Below are positions 6,322-12,641 of a DNA stretch of 14,389 nt, in pieces. The notes below the pieces were generated by a model. The model ran no database searches. It worked only from the letters and a program-made list of their open reading frames with translations, and was not told where the DNA came from. The DNA is from PVC group bacterium (GTDB taxonomy: Bacteria; Verrucomicrobiota; Kiritimatiellia; SS1-B-03-39; UBA6053), in contig PXDP01000162.1 of the NCBI GenBank assembly GCA_003565035.1, forward strand, positions 1 through 14,389, written 5' to 3'. Positions within the stretch are counted from its first letter, which is position 1. Every line of letters starts with the position of its first letter. Made by a program: the position numbers and the translations under genes.

Positions 6322-7559
6322 TGCGTGTCCTCCAGTCCATCCATGCGCCGTTCCACCAGAATCAGCAGAATCCGGTTCCTCCGCATCTGCCGCACCATGG
6401 CTTTGTAGCCGGGTCCGCGGATGATTTCATTCAGTTTCGGCAAATGCTCGGCTTTTTCAATAAACCAGCCCGACAGGCGGTCTGCGGTTTCCGAGGTTAA
6501 CTGCAGGTCCGTAATCCGGTTCACATCGTGCAAACTCATCTGCGCGTCCAACAGCCAGGCATTCTCCGCCAGCGGCTCGCAAATCAGCCGGTCGGAATCC
6601 TCCACATCCATTTCCCCGGTCAACTCCTCCAGAACATCCCCCCGGGAAATAATTCCGGACGTGCCGCCATATTCATCCACAACAATGGCGGACCGCTGCC
6701 TTGCGGACACCATACGCGACAACAGCTTGTCGAGGGTGACAAATTCGGGGACAAAAACGGGTTTCACCGTCGCTCCCGGTACGCTGCGGTCCGGATCAAA
6801 TAAAAATTTCCGCACGTCCAGCAGGCCCACAATTTCGTCGAGCTGCTCCCGGTACAGGACTAAATGACGTGTGCGGGCTTTTTTCGCCTCCGCAACCACA
6901 TCCACATCCGGCTCCGCCAGGTCAATGCCCTCAATGTCCACCCGAGGAGTCATCACATCCCCGGCCGTCAGCCGTTCCAACGACAAAATCGACTGAACCA
7001 TCACATGCTCGTGATCATCCAGCTCCCCGGTCTCCTCGCTAGCCTCCATAAGGGTATCGTACTCGGCGCGCGACAAAATATGCCCGCTGGGCATGAAAAA
7101 ATGCGAAAACGTACCGGTAAAACTTTCCAGCCCCGCCCTCGGCAGCCGCAGCCAGTGCACCAGCATCAGAAACGGCCGCGCGTACCAGACCGACATCCGC
7201 TCATAAAACAGGATGGCCAGACGCTTGGGACCGAATTCTCCGAACAGCAGCGTCAGCACCGTCAGTAAAAGCACCTGCCACACCGGATGTCTGAAGCCCA
7301 GCCCATCCATCAGCAGTGCCCCGATCAGCCACAAATTCACGTTCACCAGGGTGTTGCCGATGAGAATCGTCGATAAAAGCCGCGTCGGCTGGGCCAGCAG
7401 CTCCCGGATGACCTCCGCTTTGGCCTCATCCGTCTCTCCAATCCGGTTCACCTCATGCGGGTCCAGCGAAAACAGGGCCGTTTCCGCACTCGAAAAAAAG
7501 CCGGAGGCACACAGCAGCAAAAGAAATCCCGTTAATTCTATCCAAAAAAGATACGACAT
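6318..7559 (-). CDS. CNNM/CorC/HlyC family transporter (full-length form)
   Basis: This 413-residue protein has the complete CorC/HlyC layout. The DUF21 membrane domain covers about 1-165, with F-F-S-S-A-E-T-A-L-F-S-L (21-32), G-N-T-L-V-N-V-N (68-75) and F-G-E-F-G-P-K-R (106-113). The acidic linker is followed by two CBS motifs (about 200-255, opening D-V-M-T-P-R-V-D, and 262-318, with V-V-D-E-Y-G-G-T-S-G-I-I). A CorC_HlyC domain (about 328-405) completes it, with T-A-D-R-L-S-G-W and I-L-L-I-L-V-E-R-R. Family members take part in Mg2+/Co2+ homeostasis; the ion here is not known. It heads a three-gene operon, its stop overlapping the short paralogue by ATGA. The start at 7559 has AGGG four bases upstream (AGCAGGGACTCATG). 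It is divergent from the TroABCD-like importer and shares a 146-base control region with it. Confidence 0.93.
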   Translation of the reverse strand: MSYLFWIELTGFLLLLCASGFFSSAETALFSLDPHEVNRIGETDEAKAEVIRELLAQPTRLLSTILIGNTLVNVNLWLIGALLMDGLGFRHPVWQVLLLTVLTLLFGEFGPKRLAILFYERMSVWYARPFLMLVHWLRLPRAGLESFTGTFSHFFMPSGHILSRAEYDTLMEASEETGELDDHEHVMVQSILSLERLTAGDVMTPRVDIEGIDLAEPDVDVVAEAKKARTRHLVLYREQLDEIVGLLDVRKFLFDPDRSVPGATVKPVFVPEFVTLDKLLSRMVSARQRSAIVVDEYGGTSGIISRGDVLEELTGEMDVEDSDRLICEPLAENAWLLDAQMSLHDVNRITDLQLTSETADRLSGWFIEKAEHLPKLNEIIRGPGYKAMVRQMRRNRILLILVERRMDGLEDTQ

Positions 7560-7641
7560 GAGTCCCTGCTAATTCACATGTCCGGGGCTTTCCGTCAAGT
7601 GCTCACAAAAAAATCTTGATCTCCTTTAGAATTCCTTTATG

Positions 7642-7659
7642 ACTTTGAATTGTCAAAGT
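7642..7659. promoter_or_regulatory. Palindromic operator candidate of the metal importer
   Basis: A perfect 7-bp inverted repeat with a 4-base centre reads ACTTTGA-ATTG-TCAAAGT. It covers the -35 box of the predicted promoter for the importer operon, where a repressor would block RNA polymerase. Its size and short-centre symmetry fit operators of dimeric DtxR/MntR-like regulators, but the bases do not let me assign it to a particular regulator. It is the only strong palindrome that I see in the divergent intergenic region. Confidence 0.6.
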
Positions 7660-7679
7660 TAACCCTTTACCTATATAAA
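7650..7679 (+). promoter_or_regulatory. Sigma-70-like promoter of the metal importer operon
   Basis: A -35 box TTGTCA (7650-7655) is followed by TATATA at 7672 or TATAAA at 7674, giving 16- or 18-base spacing. This places transcription start near 7685, about 20 bases before the ATG at 7706. The -35 lies inside the palindrome at 7642-7659. GAAAGG (7685-7690) is the only purine-rich stretch before the ATG and is too far away (15 bases) to be a good ribosome site. Confidence 0.6.
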
Positions 7680-7705
7680 ACCCTGAAAGGTCTTCACGAA
7701 ACCCT

Positions 7706-8641
7706 ATGAAAGTAAAACCTGTTCTTCTGTTTATCTGCTCTCTGACCCTGTTCGTCTCCAGCTGCCGTCAACCGGCGGAACCCCAGGCCGACTCCGGCCG
7801 GATGTCCATTCTGGTCACCGTCGGAATGCTTACCGACATTGTCCGCAGCCTGGCCGGCGACACCGCAGAGATTACCGGGCTCATCGGCGAGGGCGTGGAT
7901 CCGCATCTCTATGCGCCTTCCGCCGCGGATGTGCGGCGCATCCAGGCGGCGGACGGCATTCTGTTTGTGGGTCACCACCTCGAAGGGCGTCTTCAGCCGG
8001 TCTTTGAACGCCAGGCCGCCCAGGGCAAACGCGTCGCCGCTCTGGCCCAGCGCATTCCCGACGAAAAACTGCTGCTGGACGAGGATGGCAATATCGACCC
8101 CCACCTCTGGATGGATGTCTCTCTCTGGAGCGATGTCGCACGCGAAGCCCATGCGGTGCTCTCGGAGTGGATGCCCGAGGCCACAGAAGCCCTCGACCGG
8201 AATCTGGAAGCCCTCCTCGCCGATCTCGAAGCGCTGGACCGCGAGATCGAGTCCATTCTGGCCGACATCCCCGAAGCGCGCCGGGTCATCATCACCGCCC
8301 ACGATGCTTTTGGCTATCTGGGCCGCCGCTACAACCTCGAGGTCATGGGCATTCAGGGCATGAGCACCGAGTCCGAAGCCGGCCTCCGCCACATCAATGA
8401 ACTGGTGGCCACCATTGTCGACCGGCAAATTCCTGCCGTCTTCACCGAGTCCACCATTGCCGACCGCAATGTCAAGGCACTCATCGAAGGCGCCGCCAGC
8501 CGGGGACACGCCGTCCGCATGGGCGGGGAACTTTTCTCCGATGCCATGGGCGCTCCCGGCACCCCCGAAGGCACCTACGCCGGCATGATCCGTCACAATG
8601 CCCGCACCCTGGCCAACGCCCTGGGGACCTCCGGACCATGA
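7706..8641 (+). CDS. troA: TroA-like metal-binding lipoprotein of ABC importer
   Basis: This 311-residue cluster A-I solute-binding protein captures Mn2+, Zn2+ or Fe2+ outside the inner membrane and hands it to the permeases. The signal peptide ends in a lipobox F-V-S-S-C (Cys20), so the protein is lipid-anchored. The four metal ligands are visible: His67 in D-P-H-L-Y, His133 in D-P-H-L-W, His199 in T-A-H-D-A-F-G-Y, and Asp279 in L-F-S-D-A-M-G. The His-His-His-Asp set, the G-x-Q-G-x-S-T-x-S-E-A segment and the G-T-x-E-G-T-Y ending are as in Treponema pallidum TroA, rather than Glu-type manganese proteins such as PsaA. There is no His-rich charged loop of the ZnuA type. The helical linker (about 160-190) is typical. 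It is first in the operon and overlaps the ATPase gene by ATGA. Confidence 0.94.
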   Translation: MKVKPVLLFICSLTLFVSSCRQPAEPQADSGRMSILVTVGMLTDIVRSLAGDTAEITGLIGEGVDPHLYAPSAADVRRIQAADGILFVGHHLEGRLQPVFERQAAQGKRVAALAQRIPDEKLLLDEDGNIDPHLWMDVSLWSDVAREAHAVLSEWMPEATEALDRNLEALLADLEALDREIESILADIPEARRVIITAHDAFGYLGRRYNLEVMGIQGMSTESEAGLRHINELVATIVDRQIPAVFTESTIADRNVKALIEGAASRGHAVRMGGELFSDAMGAPGTPEGTYAGMIRHNARTLANALGTSGP

Positions 8642-9429
8642 GTTCCTCCCCTTTAGAGGTTGATGACCTCACCATCGCCTATCACCGCAAACCGGTGCTG
8701 TGGGATATTGATTTTGCCGCGGTTCCTCAGAGCCTGACCGCCATCCTCGGTCCCAACGGCGCCGGTAAAAGCACCTTCATCAAAGCGTCCCTCAATCTGC
8801 TCCCGCGCGCTTCCGGACGGATCCGCTTTTTCGGCGGCACCTACGAGGCCTCCCGCCAGCGCGTCGGATACGTGCCCCAGCGTGAGACAGTGGACTGGGA
8901 CTTTCCGGTGGATGCGCTCGATGTGGTGTGCATGGGCCTGTACGGACAAATCGGCTGGATCCGCCGGGTCACCCGCGATCACCGTCTCAAAGCCATGCAG
9001 GCACTGGAACAGGTTGGCATGGCCGACTTCGCCCACCGGCAGATCCGCCAGCTCTCCGGCGGGCAGCAGCAGCGCGTCTTTCTCGCCCGGGCTCTGGTGC
9101 AGAAGGCCGATCTCTATTTCATGGACGAACCCTTCGCCGGGGTGGATGCCGCCACGGAACAGGCCATTATCGAAACCCTCCGCACTCTGCGCCGGCAGGG
9201 ATGCACAATCCTCGTGGTTCATCATGACCTGCAGACCGTTCCCGCATATTTCGATCACGTATTGCTCCTGAACACCCGCGTGGTGGCCGCCGGTCCCACG
9301 CCTGAAACCTTCACCACCGAGAATCTCCGCAAAACCTATGGGGGACGGCTCACCCTGCTCGATGAAGCCACGCAGGCCCTCGTCAACCGCGAACAGCCCG
9401 GTCCCCGTCCGGAGAAACGAAGCCGATGA
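8638..9429 (+). CDS. troB: Metal ABC importer ATPase (TroB/ZnuC/MntB-like)
   Basis: This 263-residue nucleotide-binding subunit powers metal import. All catalytic motifs are intact: Walker A G-P-N-G-A-G-K-S-T (38-46), Q-loop Gln81 in V-P-Q-R, signature L-S-G-G-Q-Q-Q-R (139-146), Walker B L-Y-F-M-D-E with catalytic Glu164, D-loop G-V-D, and H-loop His196 in V-V-H-H-D-L. The V-G-Y-V-P-Q-R-E-T-V-D-W-D-F-P-V segment after Walker A is characteristic of Mn/Zn/Fe importer ATPases. The start ATG overlaps the troA-like stop, and the stop overlaps the next start, both as ATGA, so the subunits should be translationally coupled. Confidence 0.95.
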   Translation: MSSSPLEVDDLTIAYHRKPVLWDIDFAAVPQSLTAILGPNGAGKSTFIKASLNLLPRASGRIRFFGGTYEASRQRVGYVPQRETVDWDFPVDALDVVCMGLYGQIGWIRRVTRDHRLKAMQALEQVGMADFAHRQIRQLSGGQQQRVFLARALVQKADLYFMDEPFAGVDAATEQAIIETLRTLRRQGCTILVVHHDLQTVPAYFDHVLLLNTRVVAAGPTPETFTTENLRKTYGGRLTLLDEATQALVNREQPGPRPEKRSR

Positions 9430-10751
9430 CCCTCTGGGAGATGCTCCTCGCGCACAACACCCGCGTGGTGCTCACCGGCGTGTCCCTTCTCGGTGTCGCC
9501 TCCGGCGTTATCGGTGTGTTTATGCTCCTCCGCCGGCGGTCTCTCATGGCCGACGCCACCAGTCACGCCACCCTCCCCGGCATCGCCCTCGCCTTTCTGG
9601 TCCAGCCTCTCTTCGGGTTTTCCGGAAAATTTCTCCCCGGACTCCTGCTGGGTGCGCTCTTCACCGGCCTGCTGGGTATGCTCTGCATTCAGGCCATCCA
9701 GCGGGTCGGCCGCATTCGCGAAGATGCCGCCATGGGCATGGTGCTCAGCGTCTTTTACGGCTTCGGTATTTGTCTGCTCGGCATTATCCTCCGTATGGAA
9801 CAGGGCGCATCCGCGGGATTAAAAGGCTTCATCTTCGGCAAAACCGCCGCTATGGTCACCGCCGACGCGCAACTCATCGCCTGGGCCGCCCTCTTCATTC
9901 TGGTCCTGGTGATGCTCACATACAAAGAATTCAAAATTCTCTGCTTCGACGAAGGCTTTGCCGGCAGCCAGGGCTGGCCCGTCCGTCTGCTCGACGGCCT
10001 GATGATGGGCACCGTGGTCGCGGTCACGGTCATTGGTCTTCAAGCGGTCGGTCTCATTCTGATGATCGCCCTGCTGGTGGTGCCCCCGGCCGCCGCCCGA
10101 TTCTGGACCGACCGCCTCTCCCGGCTCCTTATCCTCTCCGGCGCCTTTGGCGGCTTCGGGGCTCTGCTTGGCGGCTGGATCTCGGTCACCGCCGCCGATG
10201 CCCCCGCCGGCGCGGTGATTGTTCTCGCCCAGGGCGTTTTCTTTCTCGTCAGCCTGCTCATCGGACGACGGCGCGGACTGATCCAAAAGGCCCTCCGCGA
10301 TCAGGCCCTCCGCTGGTCCATCCGCCGCCAGCATGTCCTCCGCACCTTTTACGAAGCTCTGGAGCCCCGTGCCACACCGGAAGACAAAACCCTTTCGCGG
10401 CTCCCCTTCAGCACCCTCCTGCAGGCCCGCTCCTGGACCCGCTTCCGCCTCGGCCTGATGTTGCTGCACATGAAATGGCGCGGACTCGTGTACCGCCACC
10501 CCGACGGAAGCTGGGGCCTCACCCGCGACGGCTGGCCCGAGGCGGCCCGCATGGCCCCCAACCACCGCCTCTGGGAACTCTTCCTCATCCACTACGCCGA
10601 CATTGCCCCGGCCCGCGTGGATCGCGGGGCCGACCGCATCGAACACGTGCTCGGCGCCGCACTCCTCGAAGAACTCGAAGCCCTCCTCCAGCAGGAGGAA
10701 ACCCGCGTTCCGCTCAGTCCGCATCCGGTCCATTGGGGTGACGGCATATGA
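9426..10751 (+). CDS. troC: Metal ABC permease fused to DtxR/MntR-like domain (1)
   Basis: This protein has 441 residues, whereas ordinary ABC-3 family permeases have about 270-300. Residues 1-285 are the membrane part, with the family's L-R-R-R-S-L-M-A-D-A-T-S-H-A-T-L-P-G segment (35-52), the E-D-A-A-M-G motif near residue 100, and the cytosolic Y-K-E-F-K loop. The last 150 residues look like a full DtxR-family regulator. They comprise a helix H-V-L-R-T-F-Y-E-A-L (303-312), a winged helix (about 325-372) ending G-L-V-Y-R-H-P-D-G-S-W-G-L-T-R-D-G, then the metal/dimer domain N-H-R-L-W-E (His380, Glu384) and R-V-D-R-G-A-D-R-I-E-H-V (Asp403, Glu406, His407). Aligned to DtxR, H79, E83, E105 and H106 are kept, while H98 and C102 are both replaced by Asp. 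The extension is in frame, with no stop or frameshift. Confidence 0.92.
   Translation: MTLWEMLLAHNTRVVLTGVSLLGVASGVIGVFMLLRRRSLMADATSHATLPGIALAFLVQPLFGFSGKFLPGLLLGALFTGLLGMLCIQAIQRVGRIREDAAMGMVLSVFYGFGICLLGIILRMEQGASAGLKGFIFGKTAAMVTADAQLIAWAALFILVLVMLTYKEFKILCFDEGFAGSQGWPVRLLDGLMMGTVVAVTVIGLQAVGLILMIALLVVPPAAARFWTDRLSRLLILSGAFGGFGALLGGWISVTAADAPAGAVIVLAQGVFFLVSLLIGRRRGLIQKALRDQALRWSIRRQHVLRTFYEALEPRATPEDKTLSRLPFSTLLQARSWTRFRLGLMLLHMKWRGLVYRHPDGSWGLTRDGWPEAARMAPNHRLWELFLIHYADIAPARVDRGADRIEHVLGAALLEELEALLQQEETRVPLSPHPVHWGDGI
10320..10721 (+). other. DtxR-like sensor domain region of permease 1
   Basis: These codons (residues about 299-432) encode the winged helix and metal-binding/dimerisation part appended to the first permease. 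The likely cytosolic placement follows from its position after the last transmembrane stretch (about 262-280) and the basic G-R-R-R-G boundary. Ligand positions inferred by alignment are His380, Glu384, Asp399, Asp403, Glu406 and His407. Confidence 0.8.
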
Positions 10752-12073
10752 GCGCCTGGACCAGCACCGACCTCTGGATCGTGCTCGCCGGTGCTCTCGC
10801 CGGCCTCGCCTGCGTCATTCCCGGCACCTTCCTCCTGCTCCGCCGCATGAGCATGATGGGCGATGCCATCAGCCACGCCGTGCTTCCAGGTATTGCCATC
10901 GCCTTTGTGATTTCCCAGTCCCGCGGCGGCCCTGCCCTGCTCATCGGGGCCATTCTCGCCGGGGTCCTCTCCGCCGCCCTCACCCAGCTCCTCCACAGCC
11001 GCGCCGATGTCGAGGAAGGCGCCTCCATGGGCGTGGTCTTTACCCTCATGTTCGCCGCCGGCCTCCTCATTCTCGACTCCCCTCTTGTCGGCAAACATGT
11101 GGATCTGGATCTCGACTGCGTTCTCTTCGGCGCCGTCGAACTGGTTCCCCTCGAGGCCCCCACCGCCTGGCTGCCCGGCGTCCCCCCCCCCATCCCCCGG
11201 CTGGGCGTGGTGCTTCTCTTGAATGTCAGCCTGCTCATTCTCCTCTACAAAGAATGGAAGCTCAGCGCCTTTGACCCCGCCCTTTCCGATGCCCTGGGAT
11301 TTTCAACCCAGAAATTGCATCTCCTGTTGATGATCCTTACTGCGGTGACCGCAGTCTACTGTTTTGAAATCGTCGGCAGCATTCTTGTCATTGCCATGCT
11401 CATTGTCCCCGTCGCCTGCGCCCGAATGTTCACCGACCGCCTATTGCCCACCCTCCTGCTCGGGGCCGGCTTCTCCATCGCCGCCGCCGTGCTTGGCCAC
11501 GCCGCCGCCCTCAGCATTCCCCAGGCCCTGGGTTTTGCCGACACCTCCAGCGCCGGTGCCATGGCCGCAGTTGGCGGAGTTCTGTTTTTTCTGTCGGCCT
11601 TTCTGGCTCCCCGCCACGGACTCCTCCGCAAGGCCCTGCACCGCCGACACCTGGCCCTCCGCACCCTCGAAGAAGATCTGCTCGGCAGCCTTTACCGTCA
11701 GGCGGAACTCGATTCCCCCGCTGGCGCCCCGACGGCCCCCGGCTTTTCCGGCGGCCTGCAGCGGCAGGCCCTCCGCAGCCTGGTCCGCCGCGGGTACCTC
11801 ACCGGCGATCATGCCCTCACCCACAACGGTTTCCGCGCCGGAGCCGAACTTCTCCGACGCCACCGCCTCTGGGAGGAATGGCTCCATGAAAACACCGCCA
11901 CCACCCTCGATCATCTGCACATGCCCGCCGAAGCGCTCGAACACGTGACCGACCCCGCCCTCCGCGAACGTCTCGCCGAAGATCTCGGTCAGCCCAAAGA
12001 GGACCCCACCGGCCGACGCATCCCCCGGCAGGAACTCGAAGGCCGAGAAACCGTCAGCCTGCCCCCTCCGTAA
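10748..12073 (+). CDS. troD: Metal ABC permease fused to DtxR/MntR-like domain (2)
   Basis: This is the second 441-residue permease. Residues 1-288 form the ABC-3 membrane domain, with F-L-L-L-R-R-M-S-M-M-G-D-A-I-S-H-A-V-L-P-G (28-48), E-E-G-A-S-M-G, and the D-L-D-C-V-L-F-G segment usual in TroD/MntD-type permeases. Residues 300-430 align end to end with DtxR/MntR: helix E-E-D-L-L-G-S-L-Y-R, winged helix with L-V-R-R-G-Y-L-T-G-D-H-A-L-T-H-N-G, then R-H-R-L-W-E-E-W-L (His372, Glu376), L-H-M-P-A-E-A-L-E-H-V (His391, Glu395, Glu398, His399) and the closing L-G-Q-P-K-E-D-P-T-G-R-R-I-P typical of DtxR C-termini. A Glu in place of DtxR Cys102 is the manganese-type (MntR) ligand choice. It is last in the operon and starts by ATGA overlap. 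Confidence 0.93.
   Translation: MSAWTSTDLWIVLAGALAGLACVIPGTFLLLRRMSMMGDAISHAVLPGIAIAFVISQSRGGPALLIGAILAGVLSAALTQLLHSRADVEEGASMGVVFTLMFAAGLLILDSPLVGKHVDLDLDCVLFGAVELVPLEAPTAWLPGVPPPIPRLGVVLLLNVSLLILLYKEWKLSAFDPALSDALGFSTQKLHLLLMILTAVTAVYCFEIVGSILVIAMLIVPVACARMFTDRLLPTLLLGAGFSIAAAVLGHAAALSIPQALGFADTSSAGAMAAVGGVLFFLSAFLAPRHGLLRKALHRRHLALRTLEEDLLGSLYRQAELDSPAGAPTAPGFSGGLQRQALRSLVRRGYLTGDHALTHNGFRAGAELLRRHRLWEEWLHENTATTLDHLHMPAEALEHVTDPALRERLAEDLGQPKEDPTGRRIPRQELEGRETVSLPPP
11648..12040 (+). other. MntR-like sensor domain region of permease 2
   Basis: These codons (residues about 301-431) encode the appended regulator-like module of the second permease. The likely ligands His372, Glu376, His391, Glu395, Glu398 and His399 are all present. 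The module follows the last hydrophobic helix (about 272-287) and the P-R-H-G-L-L-R-K boundary, so it should lie in the cytosol. Confidence 0.82.
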
Positions 12074-12229
12074 AATTCAATTTTGCTATTCTGCGCTGGC
12101 CGCCGGGTCTCGAATCTGCTCTCCAGAATCCCCCCCAAACAACCACCTCCCAAGCCTCAGAAATCTCCACAAACCAACCTGCCAGGATTTACCTGAAGAA
12201 AAATGGGGAATGACCTGGCAATCGTCCGT

Positions 12230-12258
12230 TTGACAGAACCGGACTCTTGCCGTATTCA
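12230..12258 (+). promoter_or_regulatory. Possible promoter of the rhodanese gene
   Basis: A consensus -35 TTGACA (12230-12235) is followed after exactly 17 bases by TATTCA (12253-12258), a weak -10. Transcription would then start at about 12265, right at the ATG at 12264, and no Shine-Dalgarno sequence is present. The message may therefore be leaderless. The rest of the 190-base gap (12074-12263) holds no gene that I can support. Confidence 0.4.
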
Positions 12259-12263
12259 ACGGC

Positions 12264-12575
12264 ATGAAGACACCTGCAACCCTGTCTCCCGGAGACTGCA
12301 CACCCGAACTCCGGGAAAAAGCGCTCGCGCTGGATATCCGGGAACCGTACGAGCGGAACGGAGCGCCCGAGGCCATTCTGGCCATGCCCAATGTGCCCAT
12401 GGCGGAATGGAAAGCCATTCCCGCTCGTTTTCCGGACCGGCCCCTGGTCCTCTGCTGCGCCGCCGGTGTCCGCACCCGCATGTGTGTCGAACTGCTCAAC
12501 TTTCCAGAAGGGATTTACGCATGGACGGGCTCCATCCACGACTGGGTGCGGGAAAACAACGGGAAAACCTCCTGA
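12264..12575 (+). CDS. Single-domain rhodanese-like protein
   Basis: This 103-residue protein has the GlpE/PspE-size rhodanese fold, which carries sulfur as a persulfide on a catalytic cysteine. Visible signatures are L-D-I-R-E-P-Y-E (23-30), N-V-P-M-A-E-W (43-49), the strand L-V-L-C and the active-site loop C-A-A-G-V-R-T (65-71, catalytic Cys65, with Cys64 just before it). The closing I-Y-A-W-T-G-S-I-H-D-W (84-94) is a variant of the usual G-G-x-x-x-W end. No signal peptide is seen, so it acts in the cytoplasm. The sulfur acceptor is unknown; thiosulfate sulfurtransferase or general persulfide carrier is the family expectation. The ATG was chosen because the rhodanese fold begins just after it and a promoter lies immediately upstream. 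It converges with the receptor gene on the other strand. Confidence 0.88.
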   Translation: MKTPATLSPGDCTPELREKALALDIREPYERNGAPEAILAMPNVPMAEWKAIPARFPDRPLVLCCAAGVRTRMCVELLNFPEGIYAWTGSIHDWVRENNGKTS

Positions 12576-12583
12576 ATCTGGAT

Positions 12584-12631
12584 TTTCCGATGATCGGAAA
12601 ACGGTGTACCCGCTTTTCCGATCATCGGAAA
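12584..12631. terminator. Nested palindrome between convergent genes
   Basis: Two 18-base arms, TTTCCGATGATCGGAAAA (12584-12601) and TTTTCCGATCATCGGAAA (12614-12631), are perfect reverse complements around a 12-base loop. Each arm is in addition almost self-palindromic (TTTTCCGAT-G-ATCGGAAAA). The element lies 8 bases after the rhodanese stop and 10 bases before the receptor stop, so a bidirectional terminator is the simplest reading. The T-rich flanks are part of the stem, with no separate T-run. A dispersed repeat unit or a protein-binding double site is possible too. Confidence 0.6.
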
Positions 12632-12641
12632 CCCACCGGAC

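Noticed and set aside
7694..8596. A 300-residue minus-strand open frame opposite the TroA-like gene
   Set aside because: It is an antisense shadow rich in Gly/Ala/Asp without motifs, and the plus strand has all four TroA ligands in register.
9819..10733. A 304-residue minus-strand open frame opposite permease 1
   Set aside because: It is an antisense shadow of acidic low-complexity composition, with no start context and no recognisable fold.
9338..10741. A long 467-residue open frame overlapping permease 1
   Set aside because: It is the +2 shadow of the ABC operon in high-G+C DNA. Its product is Pro/Arg-rich low-complexity sequence, and the other frame encodes a clear permease.
12072..12084. 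AAAATT-C-AATTTT palindrome at the end of the importer operon
   Set aside because: A one-base centre cannot form a terminator hairpin, and the site overlaps the stop codon. It is probably chance A+T symmetry.
12180..12220. Inverted repeat TGCCAGG/CCTGGCA upstream of the rhodanese promoter
   Set aside because: Seven-base arms with a 27-base loop are likely by chance, and no supporting context is present.
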